From JABIAL01 sp964645825 (GTDB taxonomy: Bacteria > Patescibacteriota > Patescibacteriia > UBA1558 > GWA2-36-10), in assembly GCA_964645825.1 (NCBI GenBank), contig CAZXZY010000007.1, forward strand, positions 1 to 30,988: a DNA stretch of 30,988 nt, read 5' to 3'. Position 1 is the first letter of the stretch. Every line of letters starts with the position of its first letter. The translations under genes were made by a program, and so were the position numbers. The notes below the pieces were generated by a model. That model saw only the letters and a program-made list of their open reading frames with translations, searched no databases and was not told the origin of the DNA. Shown here piece by piece: positions 21,653 to 29,939 of this stretch.

Positions 21653-23389
21653 ATGGACATTTCTCCAATAAAACAAAATCTAAACATCAGTGATGATGCT
21701 ACTAAACAAAAACTAGCCAAAAAAATATCATCACTAGAAGAAGAGCACAAAGAAGAGGGCGTAAAACAAAACGCTGCTCAAACAGACATGCCTTATATTA
21801 ATTTGGGTGGTTTTCCCATCTCTCAAGAAGCGATAAAAATTTTACCACGCGAATCTGCTGAAGCTTTGCAAACCGTTTGTTTTATTTATACTGGCGATGA
21901 AATGCGTTTAGCCTCCACTAACCCTGATAACCCACAACTTAGCACCATGGTATCCGAATTGGCTGACAAATACCATGCCCGCGTTAAACTTTATCTTGTC
22001 TCGCAACAAAGCTTAGAAAAAGCTTTGTTAATTTATGATAAAATTCCCAACATTGAACAAGTGGATGGTGTACAAATCACTGAAAGTGACTTAGAAAAAT
22101 TTAATGGAAAACTAAAAGATTTAAACTCTCTCAATGAGCTATTAAAAGAAGTTGGTCTTACTGAAACACTAAATCTAATCATAGCAGCTGGCTTACAATT
22201 TAGCGCTTCTGATATTCATTTAGAAGCTGAAGAAAAAAATATTCAAGCTCGTTTACGTGTTGATGGCGTATTACAAAACGCAGCTCAAATGCCGATAGAT
22301 AGTTGGAGTAAAATTTCCTCTCGCATCAAGTTACTTTCTGGATTAAAATTAAATATCGTCGACAAACCACAAGATGGACGATTTACTATTAACCTTGCAA
22401 AAGATAAAGTTGATGTCAGAGTTTCTACCATCCCCTCTACTTATGGAGAAAGCATTGTTATGCGTTTATTAAAATCGGCTAGCATTGGTTTGGAATTTGA
22501 AAAACTAGGCCTAAGAGGAAAATCTTTTAATGACCTTAATAATGAAGTAAGCAAACCAAACGGCATGATCATCACCACTGGACCAACTGGCTCTGGTAAA
22601 ACTACTACCCTATACGCTATTTTAAATAAACTAAACTCTCCTGATACCAAAATTATTACTCTGGAAGATCCAATAGAATACAAACTAGCTGGTATTGTCC
22701 AAAGCCAAGTAGAAAGTCAGGACGGGAGCGATACAGTGACTGCTCAAGGTGAAATCAAAAAAATCAACCACTATACCTTTGCCAAAGGTTTACGCGCTAT
22801 CCTGCGCCAAGACCCAGATATCATTATGGTTGGAGAGATTAGAGACTTGGAAACTGCTGATACAGCCATCAACGCTGCTTTGACTGGTCACCTAATGCTT
22901 TCCACTTTACATACTAATTCAGCAGCTGGTGCCATTCCCCGCTTCTTAGCTATGGGCGTGAAACCATTCTTACTGGCTCCATCGCTCAACTCTATTATTG
23001 GCCAAAGGTTAATTCGTAAACTATGCCCTGACTGTCGTATAGAAGACCGAGTGGACAACCAAAGAATGACCGAAGTGATGAATAACTTAAATTCCATCAG
23101 CCCAAAATCTGGTGCTAAACTAGATGATCTTTCTAACTTAAAATTCTTTAAAGCTGAAGGTTGCGATAAGTGCAACAACTTGGGCTACAAAGGACGCATT
23201 GGCATCTATGAAGTTATGACTATGACTCCAGAAATAGAAAAAATGATCTTATCTGGAAATGTCTCTGAATATGAACTAGAGCAAAAAGCAATTGAAGGCG
23301 GCATGATAACCATGTTGCAAGATGGAATATTGAAAGCTAAAGATGGAGTAACCTCTCTAGAAGAAGTATTCAGTAAAGCTAAAGATTAA
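21653..23389 (+). CDS. pilB: Type IV pilus assembly ATPase PilB (GspE family)
   Basis: Cytoplasmic hexameric motor for pilus extension. 578 residues. N-terminal T2SSE_N-like domain about 45-145, then the ATPase core. SASDIHLEAE, RLRVDGVL, Walker A GPTGSGKT (310-317), the Asp box LEDPIEY, Walker B DPDIIMVGEIRD, and the His box TGHLMLSTLHTNSA are all present. A tetracysteine zinc site (CPDC and CDKC, about 44 residues apart) marks PilB/GspE rather than PilT. Between QSQV and YTFAKGLRAILRQDPD there are about 15 extra residues (from ESQDGSDTVTAQ), an insertion beside the active site. No other pilus gene is adjacent, so its partners lie elsewhere. Confidence 0.95.
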   Translation: MDISPIKQNLNISDDATKQKLAKKISSLEEEHKEEGVKQNAAQTDMPYINLGGFPISQEAIKILPRESAEALQTVCFIYTGDEMRLASTNPDNPQLSTMVSELADKYHARVKLYLVSQQSLEKALLIYDKIPNIEQVDGVQITESDLEKFNGKLKDLNSLNELLKEVGLTETLNLIIAAGLQFSASDIHLEAEEKNIQARLRVDGVLQNAAQMPIDSWSKISSRIKLLSGLKLNIVDKPQDGRFTINLAKDKVDVRVSTIPSTYGESIVMRLLKSASIGLEFEKLGLRGKSFNDLNNEVSKPNGMIITTGPTGSGKTTTLYAILNKLNSPDTKIITLEDPIEYKLAGIVQSQVESQDGSDTVTAQGEIKKINHYTFAKGLRAILRQDPDIIMVGEIRDLETADTAINAALTGHLMLSTLHTNSAAGAIPRFLAMGVKPFLLAPSLNSIIGQRLIRKLCPDCRIEDRVDNQRMTEVMNNLNSISPKSGAKLDDLSNLKFFKAEGCDKCNNLGYKGRIGIYEVMTMTPEIEKMILSGNVSEYELEQKAIEGGMITMLQDGILKAKDGVTSLEEVFSKAKD

Positions 23390-23399
23390 ATTAAACTTA

Positions 23400-23432
23400 A
23401 AAACAGGCTCCCGCGATGCGGGAGCCTGTTTT
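23400..23432. terminator. Bidirectional terminator between pilB and valS
   Basis: Perfect GC-rich palindrome CAGGCTCCCGC-GAT-GCGGGAGCCTG flanked by A and T runs, between the two convergent stop codons. Confidence 0.92.
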
Positions 23433-23440
23433 ATTATCTA

Positions 23441-25981
23441 TTAGCTACTTACTAATTTATTCTTGGCTTCTGCTAGTCTTTTTTTATTATCTTCTATTAT
23501 ATTTTTCGGAGCATTACTTACAAAAGATTTGTTTTTTAGCTTTGCTTCCATGGATTTAACATATTTTTCTAAATCTTTCTTTTCTTTTTCGGTCATTGCT
23601 TTATTAGCATTGATTTGGCCTTGGGTATGCGCAGTAGCAAATTTCTGACCATCTATCTTTTCTTCACGCAAAGTAACACGTCCTAATTGAGCCACTACCT
23701 GCAAATCATCTTTGGACAAAACCTTGCTAGTTAAATAACAATCCACAAAATCTACTGGCGAAATTTTATTTTCAGCTTTGATGTTTCTTATCTGAGTAAC
23801 TAAATCCTGTAAATCTGCAAAATTACCTAAAGCTTTATTATCTATTTTTTTAGCCTGCGGCCAATCAGCTATCATAATAAAATCACCTGTCTTAAATTCT
23901 TTCCAAATTACTTCTGTCACAAATGGCGTGAATGGATGCCACATGATCAATAGTCTTTCTAAGATATAAAGTAAAATTTGATCTTTATTTTTTTCTATTT
24001 TAGTAATTTCTAAATACCAATCAGCTAATTTTGACCACGTGAACTCATACAGCTTTTCGCCAGCAGGAGAAAATTTATGATTTGCTAAATCATTATTTAT
24101 CTCAATAACTAGGCTATGAAATTCTGACAAAATCCATTTGTCTGCCAAAGTTTTTGGTTTTGGCACCTTTTTAATTCGCTCAATTTTATCTACTTGCCCA
24201 AAAATAAAGCGAGAAATATTCCAAAGTTTATTTACAAAATTTCTATAGCCAGCAATTTTATCTTCATATAAGCGCATATCTGCTCCTGGTGCAGAACCAA
24301 TGATTAATGACAATCGCAAAGCATCCGTGCCAAATTTATTTATCATATCCAAAGGATCAATACCATTGCCCTTTGACTTAGACATTTTTTTACCATTCTG
24401 ATCACGAATCATGCCATGTAGATACACTGTATCAAATGGCTTGGTGTCTAATAAATATTCAGACATTAAAATCATCCGTGCTACCCAAAAAAATAAAATA
24501 TCATAACCAGTTTCCATTACCTGATTTGGGTGGAAATTTTTTAAATCTTTAGTTTTGTCTGGCCAGCCTAAAGTAGAAAAGGTCCACAAAGAAGATGAAA
24601 ACCAAGTATCTAATGTATCTGGATCTTGAGTTAGTTTTTTGTCTTTGGCTAATTTTTTAGCTTCGGCTTCGTCACGGGCAACAATAATTTCTTTTTCGTC
24701 TGTATACCAAACCGGAATTCTGTGTCCCCACCAAATCTGACGAGAAATACACCAGTCATGTAAATTTTCCATCCAATGATAATAAGTTTTTTCAAATTTA
24801 TTTGGTACAATTTTAATATCTTTGCTTTTCACAGCTGCAATAGCCAAATCTTTGAGAGTTTTATTTTTGCCTGGAATCTTTTTATCAACTGCTACAAACC
24901 ATTGCTCAGAAGTAAGTGGCTCAATCGGAGTCTGACAACGATAACAAATAGATAAGTTATTTTGATAATCTTCTATTTTTTTTATTTGCCCCGCTTTCTC
25001 TAGATCTTTAACAAATTTTTCTCGGGCAACTAAAACTTCTAGCCCAGCATACTTGCCACCAGATTCTAATAACTTGCCATCTTCATTGATAAGCTTGATA
25101 ACTTCTAATTTATGTTTCTGAGCAAAATCAAAATCAATGACACTATGAGCTGGCGTCACACCAACTACACCAGAACCAAATTCTGGGTCTACTTCGGAAT
25201 CTGCAAAAACTTTTACTTTGATTTTATGTCCGGCCAAATCAACCTCTAACTCTTGACCAATATATTTTTGATAACGCTGATCATCTGGATGGACAGCAAC
25301 TCCTGTATCGGCTAATTTTGTCTCTGGACGAGTGGTAGCTACAATAAATGGTCCATATTTAATATAATATAATTTTGCTTGTTGTTCTTTGTATTCAACC
25401 TCATCATCAGCCAAAGTTGATCCACAACGTGGACACCAATTTACAATACGATGCCCTCGATAAATCAAGCCGTCTTTATACATACGAGTAAAGGCTTCAT
25501 TTACAGCTTTTGATAAATCATCTGAAAAAGTATAAGCTTCTCGAGACCAGTCACAACTAGCGCCCATCTTACGAGTTTGATTTCTAATAGTATCTTGCGA
25601 GCCAGATACAAACTCTCTTACTTTCTTCAAAAATTTATCTCGACCCAAGGCATGTCTGTCTGTACCCTCTTCAGCTAAAATCTTTTCTACTTTGGTTTGC
25701 GTAGCAATAGCGGCATGATCGGTGCCCGGTAGCCATAAAGTTTTTTTACCAAGAAGCCGCTGATAACGGATCATTAAGTCTTCATAGGCTAGTGCTGCTG
25801 CGTGTCCTAAATGCAAAACACCAGTCGCATTTGGTGGCGGCATAGAAATAGCGAAGACCTTGCCTTTGGCTTTTAGATTATCGGGATTAAACAAGTCAGA
25901 CTGCTCCCAGTCTTGATAAATTTTGTCTTCATAATTACCTGCCTCATAAGCTTTGGGCATCTCAAATGTTTCTTTTTTCAT
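23441..25981 (-). CDS. valS: Valyl-tRNA synthetase
   Basis: Class I synthetase charging tRNA-Val. 846 residues. HIGH motif as HLGHA in PPPNATGVLHLGHA, CP1 editing domain with ATTRPETKLADTGVAVHP, Cys pairs NWCPRCGS and CYRCQTP, a DWCISRQIWWGHRIPVW segment, KMSKS as GKKMSKSKGNGIDP, the anticodon-binding domain, and a C-terminal lysine-rich coiled-coil arm (about 800-846). An in-frame extension of 24 codons upstream is rejected: it runs through the T-box antiterminator and terminator. The start is ATG 25981; ATG 25960 is a less likely alternative. Expression is expected to respond to uncharged tRNA-Val through the leader at 25990-26185. Confidence 0.96.
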   Translation of the reverse strand: MKKETFEMPKAYEAGNYEDKIYQDWEQSDLFNPDNLKAKGKVFAISMPPPNATGVLHLGHAAALAYEDLMIRYQRLLGKKTLWLPGTDHAAIATQTKVEKILAEEGTDRHALGRDKFLKKVREFVSGSQDTIRNQTRKMGASCDWSREAYTFSDDLSKAVNEAFTRMYKDGLIYRGHRIVNWCPRCGSTLADDEVEYKEQQAKLYYIKYGPFIVATTRPETKLADTGVAVHPDDQRYQKYIGQELEVDLAGHKIKVKVFADSEVDPEFGSGVVGVTPAHSVIDFDFAQKHKLEVIKLINEDGKLLESGGKYAGLEVLVAREKFVKDLEKAGQIKKIEDYQNNLSICYRCQTPIEPLTSEQWFVAVDKKIPGKNKTLKDLAIAAVKSKDIKIVPNKFEKTYYHWMENLHDWCISRQIWWGHRIPVWYTDEKEIIVARDEAEAKKLAKDKKLTQDPDTLDTWFSSSLWTFSTLGWPDKTKDLKNFHPNQVMETGYDILFFWVARMILMSEYLLDTKPFDTVYLHGMIRDQNGKKMSKSKGNGIDPLDMINKFGTDALRLSLIIGSAPGADMRLYEDKIAGYRNFVNKLWNISRFIFGQVDKIERIKKVPKPKTLADKWILSEFHSLVIEINNDLANHKFSPAGEKLYEFTWSKLADWYLEITKIEKNKDQILLYILERLLIMWHPFTPFVTEVIWKEFKTGDFIMIADWPQAKKIDNKALGNFADLQDLVTQIRNIKAENKISPVDFVDCYLTSKVLSKDDLQVVAQLGRVTLREEKIDGQKFATAHTQGQINANKAMTEKEKKDLEKYVKSMEAKLKNKSFVSNAPKNIIEDNKKRLAEAKNKLVSS

Positions 25982-25989
25982 GAAGGTGT

Positions 25990-26185
25990 TTTTAAAAAAT
26001 AAAAAACGCAAAATACTTGCGCTTAAGGGTCGAGTCTTACTCGACGGTACCACCTTAATTTCTCTTAAATAAGAGACGCTTAATTTTTACGCTATAACGG
26101 GCGCACCCCGACTGAATCTACTTTTAAAATTTAATTTCTTTCAGCAACTCCCCAAGTGACATGAATCTTGGATCAAGTGTTTTTA
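25990..26185 (-). promoter_or_regulatory. T-box riboswitch leader of valS
   Basis: Minus-strand leader with the T-box core in order. A CCGTTATAGCG segment (near 26100-26090) resembles the conserved region after Stem I. A Stem III-like hairpin TCTCTT/AAGAGA lies at 26061-26076. The antiterminator at 26022-26058 has helix A1 TTAAGG/CCTTAA, the 7-nt bulge TGGTACC (revcomp at 26046-26052) and helix A2 GTCGAGT/ACTCGAC closed by AAG. UGGU fits the ACCA end of tRNA-Val with discriminator A. An intrinsic terminator follows. Stem I looks reduced and I could not fix the specifier codon; GUA and GUC both occur. T-box RNAs normally switch on synthetase genes when the cognate tRNA is uncharged. Confidence 0.82.
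25994..26024 (-). terminator. Leader terminator of the valS T-box
   Basis: AAGCGCAA / TTGCGTTT hairpin, loop GTATT, followed by T6-A-T6. It shares only the CTTAA edge with the antiterminator. The valS ATG is about 12 nt downstream. Confidence 0.8.
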
Positions 26186-26230
26186 TATTTACTTATACTA
26201 TAAAAGTAATATATTTACGTACTTTAGTCA

Positions 26231-26265
26231 ATAAGAAAACCGCCAACTTCCTGGAAAGCTGACGG
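26231..26265 (-). terminator. Intrinsic terminator of the 26289 gene
   Basis: CCGTCAGCTT / AAGTTGGCGG, ten pairs with G-U wobbles, loop TCCAGG, tail TTTTCTTATT. It separates the orphan gene from the valS leader. Confidence 0.85.
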
Positions 26266-26288
26266 ATATGAAATTCACCATCATGAGA

Positions 26289-26642
26289 TCAAGCAATGAC
26301 TTTGCACCGATCAAAGAGTAGATTGTTCGAATCATTTCGATGATCTCTGACCAAGATCGTACCACCATTAATGCTGGTGATCCAGTAATTTCGGCCAGTT
26401 AGACAACACTCCACTGCTGGGTAACCAGTTAGATCTGCGTCTTCTTTCAAGTGTCGCTGAGCGTGCTTACCGAGCTCGCTGAACTTTTTGCCTTTTCTAG
26501 CCTCGCTCCGCTCTATCCGTCGTCGCACGACTCCCTGCACATCATCGTGCGTCAAATCACTAAGATCAGCGCCTCGTTTCCTCAGAGACCTTGTTTCTGT
26601 CTCTGTTACCATAAAAACCCTACCTGATGCTCCACACCTCAT
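26289..26642 (-). CDS. Small GC-rich orphan protein, unknown function
   Basis: A 117-residue soluble protein. The N-terminal half is Arg/Glu/Asp-rich and helical (TRSLRKRGADLSDL, VVRRRIERSEARKGKKF). The C-terminal half is beta-like (YPAVECCLTGRNYWI, GGTILVRDH) with a paired Cys. ATG 26642 is chosen because AGGAGG lies 7 nt before it (26650-26655); the longer in-frame version starts at a TTG upstream of that site. Many CGA, CGG, GAG and GTG codons contrast sharply with the AT-rich neighbours tsaE and valS, suggesting recent acquisition or a distinct expression class. It has terminators on both sides, but I found no good promoter. No family is recognised. Confidence 0.6.
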   Translation of the reverse strand: MRCGASGRVFMVTETETRSLRKRGADLSDLTHDDVQGVVRRRIERSEARKGKKFSELGKHAQRHLKEDADLTGYPAVECCLTGRNYWITSINGGTILVRDHRNDSNNLLFDRCKVIA

Positions 26643-26683
26643 AAGTGCTCCTCCTGCCAAAGTTTGCCCTGTGAATGGTTTGA

Positions 26684-26709
26684 ATCAAAAAACTGACTCA
26701 GGTCAGTTT
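26684..26709 (-). terminator. Intrinsic terminator of the CYTH-tsaD-tsaE operon
   Basis: AAACTGAC / GTCAGTTT with a CTGA loop and a TTTTTTGATT tail, about 50 nt after the tsaE stop. Confidence 0.85.
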
Positions 26710-26757
26710 GAATGAACGAATGATAATATTGCACTATACACTAATTAAGCAAAAAAG

Positions 26758-27183
26758 TCAAGTAATAACAACCTTACGCTTATCTTGTCCTAAAGACTCT
26801 ATCTTAACATCAATTCTATTCTTTTTAGGTAAATTGTCTAATTTATCAGCCCACTCTATCACCACTAAAGTTTGGGGATCGTTTAAAAAATCCTGTAATC
26901 CAATATCTGACACATCTTCAATGCCATCCAAACGATAACAATCAACATGAATCAGTTGTTTAATTTTTTTATACTCCACTTTATAGCTTTTCATCAAAAC
27001 GAAAGTTGGACTAGTGATAGTTTCTGAGATGCCTAAACCTGCAGCCAATGCTTTGACGAAGACTGTTTTACCAGCACCTAAATTTCCAGACAAAGTGATT
27101 AATTGCCCTGACTCTAAATTAGTAGCTAAATCATTTGCCACTTTATTAGTCTCTTTTATATTGTTGGTTATAAATTCTTGCAT
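26758..27183 (-). CDS. tsaE: tRNA threonylcarbamoyladenosine synthesis ATPase TsaE
   Basis: P-loop ATPase that works with TsaD and TsaB in making t6A37 in ANN-decoding tRNAs. 141 residues, the usual length. Walker A GNLGAGKT (33-40), TSPTFVLMKSY, HVDCYRL, and the Walker B-like VVIEWADKL are all typical. It begins 2 nt after the tsaD stop, so the two partners are made together. tsaB and tsaC are not in the window. Confidence 0.95.
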   Translation of the reverse strand: MQEFITNNIKETNKVANDLATNLESGQLITLSGNLGAGKTVFVKALAAGLGISETITSPTFVLMKSYKVEYKKIKQLIHVDCYRLDGIEDVSDIGLQDFLNDPQTLVVIEWADKLDNLPKKNRIDVKIESLGQDKRKVVIT

Positions 27184-27185
27184 AA

Positions 27186-28229
27186 TTATTTCTTAGTCTC
27201 GAATAAGCGCCAATTAGACTGTGGTGATGCAGCTAAAATATTTTTGGCAGCTAAAATATTTTTTTTGTTTAAAATATTATAGTAAGCTGCCACTGAAATC
27301 ATCGCTGCATTATCTCCACTATATTTTACCTCAGGAAAGAAAAATGGTAAATCTTTTTTTCTAGCTTCTTGCTGTAAGGCTTCTTTTAATTGTTGGTTAG
27401 CCGCTACTCCGCCAGCTAACATAATAGATTTCACAGCAAATTCATCAGTGGCCTTCATGGTTTTATTAAGTAAAATTTCTACTACTGCATTTTGAAAACT
27501 AGCACAAATATTATCTACGTCTTCAGAATTAAGTTTCTTCTTTTTTTCCAAAGTATAAAGTACGGCTGTTTTTAATCCAGAAAAAGAAAAATTATAGTCA
27601 CCAGAATTAATCATCGGCCGAGGTAAATCATAAATACTGCAATCGCCATTATTGGCTCTTTGACTGACGATCGGTCCGCCAGGATATCCAAGGTCAAGTA
27701 ATTTTGCTACTTTATCAAAAGCTTCACCAACCGCATCGTCAACTGTTGCACCCAATAATTGATAATCGCCATGATTTTTCATCAAAACTAATTCTGTATG
27801 ACCACCAGAGACTATCAAAACCAAAGATGGAAAATATTTATCTGCATTTTTTACCAAATCGTCATTTGATAACCAATTAGAGTAAATATGTCCTTCCATG
27901 TGATTGACTGTAACTAGTGGAATATTTCTAGCATAGGCCAAAGTTTTAGCAGCTGTAACGCCTAATAATAAAGATGTGATTAAACCGGGACCGGTTGTAA
28001 CTGCTAAATAATCTATCTGATCTTCAGATTTAATATTAGCGTCTAATAATGGAATAATTGTCTCCGCATGTTGACGGGCAGCTACCTCTGGAACTACACC
28101 ACCAAATTGCTGATGAATATCTATTTGTGAATAAACCTGATCCTTTTCTAAAACCAAAGAATTGCCCTGAGCATTTAAAATAGTCAAAGCAGTTTCGTCA
28201 CAAGATGATTCTAAGGCTAATATTTTCAT
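27186..28229 (-). CDS. tsaD: tRNA N6-adenosine threonylcarbamoyltransferase TsaD
   Basis: Transfers threonylcarbamoyl from TC-AMP to A37 of tRNA. ASKHA-fold metalloenzyme, 347 residues. N-terminal LALESSCDETA, metal ligands in HMEGHIYSNW (His110, His114), the nucleotide loop VSGGHTELV, DDAVGEAFDKVAKLL, GGVAANQQL, and the C-terminal metal Asp in YSGDNAAMI. ATG 28229 matches the family start (MKILALESSCDET); an in-frame extension of 11 codons overlaps the CYTH gene and is rejected. Middle gene of the operon, 7 nt after the CYTH gene. Confidence 0.97.
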   Translation of the reverse strand: MKILALESSCDETALTILNAQGNSLVLEKDQVYSQIDIHQQFGGVVPEVAARQHAETIIPLLDANIKSEDQIDYLAVTTGPGLITSLLLGVTAAKTLAYARNIPLVTVNHMEGHIYSNWLSNDDLVKNADKYFPSLVLIVSGGHTELVLMKNHGDYQLLGATVDDAVGEAFDKVAKLLDLGYPGGPIVSQRANNGDCSIYDLPRPMINSGDYNFSFSGLKTAVLYTLEKKKKLNSEDVDNICASFQNAVVEILLNKTMKATDEFAVKSIMLAGGVAANQQLKEALQQEARKKDLPFFFPEVKYSGDNAAMISVAAYYNILNKKNILAAKNILAASPQSNWRLFETKK

Positions 28230-28236
28230 AAAGACA

Positions 28237-28812
28237 TTATATAAAAGGATTTTCCATTTCAAATGTTAATAATGGCGTCTGTTCATTAAAAACTTCAATG
28301 CTAATATTATATTTATCAGCATAGAAAAAATCTGCTGAACCAAATTTTGCTAGAGCATAATCAAAATCTAATTTTTTTGATACTGTTTTAACAACCTCTT
28401 CTGAAGCAGCTTCTACTTCTACAAATGGCTCTAAAAATGGCCATTCATCAATAGTCACTTCTGCATCATCTAAATGCCAAAGTTCTCGCTTGGTTTCTTG
28501 ATAAGCTTTCTCCTGGCAACCAAGTAAATTCAAAATCTCTCGAGCTCTATCAAAATCATCCACTTCAATCATCACTTCTTTTTGATCTTCTAGCTTGCGT
28601 CCATCAACAATTTTAATACTCATAGTAATTTTATCGCCCTCATCTCGCACCCGTACCCAAGAACCATATATTTCATATCCTTTGGGAAAATGCCAGACCC
28701 AACGACGTTGCAAAAATTCGGCTTTCACCAATTTAGCGCCAGCTGATTTTAATCGCTGACGAACTTCATCTTTGTCTATATTAAGATAGCTAGCTTCATA
28801 TTCTATTTCCAT
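28237..28812 (-). CDS. CYTH-domain protein (class IV adenylate cyclase / triphosphatase-like)
   Basis: CYTH proteins use a tunnel of acidic and basic residues to act on triphosphates, either as adenylate cyclases or as tri(poly)phosphatases. 191 residues. The N-terminal signature ExExK appears as MEIEYEASY, with the lysine position not conserved. WVRVRDEGDKITMSIK, the KEVMIEVDD strand, the TKRELWHLDDAEVTIDEWPFLEPFVEVE core and a C-terminal Lys/Asp region follow the fold. The substrate cannot be decided from sequence. First gene of the operon with tsaD and tsaE. TATAAT lies 6 nt before ATG, predicting a leaderless mRNA. Confidence 0.85.
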   Translation of the reverse strand: MEIEYEASYLNIDKDEVRQRLKSAGAKLVKAEFLQRRWVWHFPKGYEIYGSWVRVRDEGDKITMSIKIVDGRKLEDQKEVMIEVDDFDRAREILNLLGCQEKAYQETKRELWHLDDAEVTIDEWPFLEPFVEVEAASEEVVKTVSKKLDFDYALAKFGSADFFYADKYNISIEVFNEQTPLLTFEMENPFI

Positions 28813-28818
28813 AAAGAT

Positions 28819-28824
28819 ATTATA
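28819..28824 (-). promoter_or_regulatory. -10 element of the CYTH-tsaD-tsaE operon, leaderless type
   Basis: Perfect TATAAT on the minus strand with only 6 nt to ATG 28812. The -35 region is AT-rich and not distinctive. Confidence 0.55.
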
Positions 28825-28893
28825 CTATTAAAAGATTAATAAATATAGAGAAAAACAACAAATAAGTCAACAAATAAAGATAACCGCGTATTA

Positions 28894-28922
28894 TTGACAA
28901 AATATCTAAAATATGCTAGAAT
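28894..28922 (+). promoter_or_regulatory. Strong promoter of the 28981-29324 unit
   Basis: Perfect TTGACA (28894-28899), 17-nt spacer, extended -10 TGC-TAGAAT (28917-28922). The leader is about 50 nt with an AGGGAG site 8 nt before ATG 28981. Confidence 0.85.
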
Positions 28923-28980
28923 ATTATATTAATAAAGTTCATTAAAAAATTAATAAAATTCAGAAAAGGGAGACAAAATC

Positions 28981-29304
28981 ATGACATCAACAATGAGTGA
29001 TAAAACAAACACATCAGAAGTGATTCTAAGGGTGCTAGCACTATTCGGATTGTTCCTATTAGGAACCGTGCCATTGCCAGTATTTTGTCACTTTATGCCA
29101 TATCATAATCTGACAATTGGCATGGCGGCCATCAATATACTCGGTACGATAATGGTAACCCACATCGAAACACCTGATTATGATGAGCACGGCCACCGCA
29201 TCATCACTGGCAATGAGATTGGCTGGAAGATGCAAGTCTTTGGCTGGGGATCCGTAGTTGGATTGCTCGGCTCTGTAATTTTGTTCGGATTTATTCTCAA
29301 ATAA
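28981..29304 (+). CDS. Small three-TM membrane protein, unknown function
   Basis: 107 residues. A polar N-terminus (MTSTMSDKTNTSE), then hydrophobic segments at about 14-36, 44-62 and 84-106, with a polar loop (IETPDYDEHGHRIITGNE) between the second and third. That loop carries two His and several acids. It has the best promoter of the accessory genes and a Shine-Dalgarno (AGGGAG), and is cotranscribed with a secreted protein 19 nt downstream. GC is higher than in the neighbouring CYTH gene. No family is recognised. Confidence 0.7.
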   Translation: MTSTMSDKTNTSEVILRVLALFGLFLLGTVPLPVFCHFMPYHNLTIGMAAINILGTIMVTHIETPDYDEHGHRIITGNEIGWKMQVFGWGSVVGLLGSVILFGFILK

Positions 29305-29323
29305 CACAACACTGGAGGAAGAA

Positions 29324-29917
29324 ATGAAGAAGATTTTTTGTCTGTTACTTGCTTTGATGATGACAATTTCTGCAAATGCGCAATGCGTCAACGCAGAAAC
29401 AGATACCACCACCTACATTGGGGTTGAATTTTACCCTGATGCGCCACTATTCATCTACGGCGGCGGAAACCTGTCTGACAATATCAAGTTTGATCTGTTT
29501 TCCAACTTCGGAAGCGAAATGGCAATCACAGTCGGCCCAATCATTGGTCCATTCGCTATTGGCGTCGGTGCCAGCATGGGAATGATTGACGATAAAAATG
29601 ATGTAAGTTATTTGAATGCCGACTTAGCCTTTAAGTTTAAGCTCAAAGGCCTTACCTGGAAAACTTACACACTATACCGCCTGAGTCTAGATGATTCGGT
29701 AGAAAACAAGCTGATCTCCCGTCAGTGGCTTACACCTAGCAAGGCTAATTATGGCCTGATTGGTGATAACACCTGGGTTCGTGGAAAAACGCCCATTCTA
29801 TTTTGGGGTCCATACTACGACTTTGGAAAATTTGGCCTAACCAGCGCCAACAAATTCGGGATGATGTTTAACATTATCGGTCCTGGAATCTGGAGTGTGT
29901 GGATAGTAGAGTTCTAA
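29324..29917 (+). CDS. Secreted beta-rich protein, unknown function
   Basis: 197 residues. A classic Sec signal peptide MKKIFCLLLALMMTISANA with likely signal peptidase I cleavage before Gln20. The mature part alternates hydrophobic and Gly/Asn-rich strands (YIGVEFYPDAPLFIYGGG, AITVGPIIGPFAIGVGASMGM, LNADLAFKFKLKG, FWGPYYDFGKFGL) and ends with an aromatic IWSVWIVEF. The pattern looks like a small beta-barrel or outer-surface protein; if the organism lacks an outer membrane, as expected for CPR, it would be cell-surface or released. GGAGG lies just before ATG. Second gene of the unit with the 28981 gene, ended by a strong terminator. Confidence 0.72.
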   Translation: MKKIFCLLLALMMTISANAQCVNAETDTTTYIGVEFYPDAPLFIYGGGNLSDNIKFDLFSNFGSEMAITVGPIIGPFAIGVGASMGMIDDKNDVSYLNADLAFKFKLKGLTWKTYTLYRLSLDDSVENKLISRQWLTPSKANYGLIGDNTWVRGKTPILFWGPYYDFGKFGLTSANKFGMMFNIIGPGIWSVWIVEF

Positions 29918-29939
29918 CAACTCGCAACAATCACAGTCG

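Noticed and set aside
25982..26053. Twenty-four-codon N-terminal extension of ValS
   Set aside because: It runs through the T-box antiterminator and the leader terminator.
26488..27196. Plus-strand frames opposite the 26289 gene and tsaE
   Set aside because: They are antisense to supported genes and lack initiation signals.
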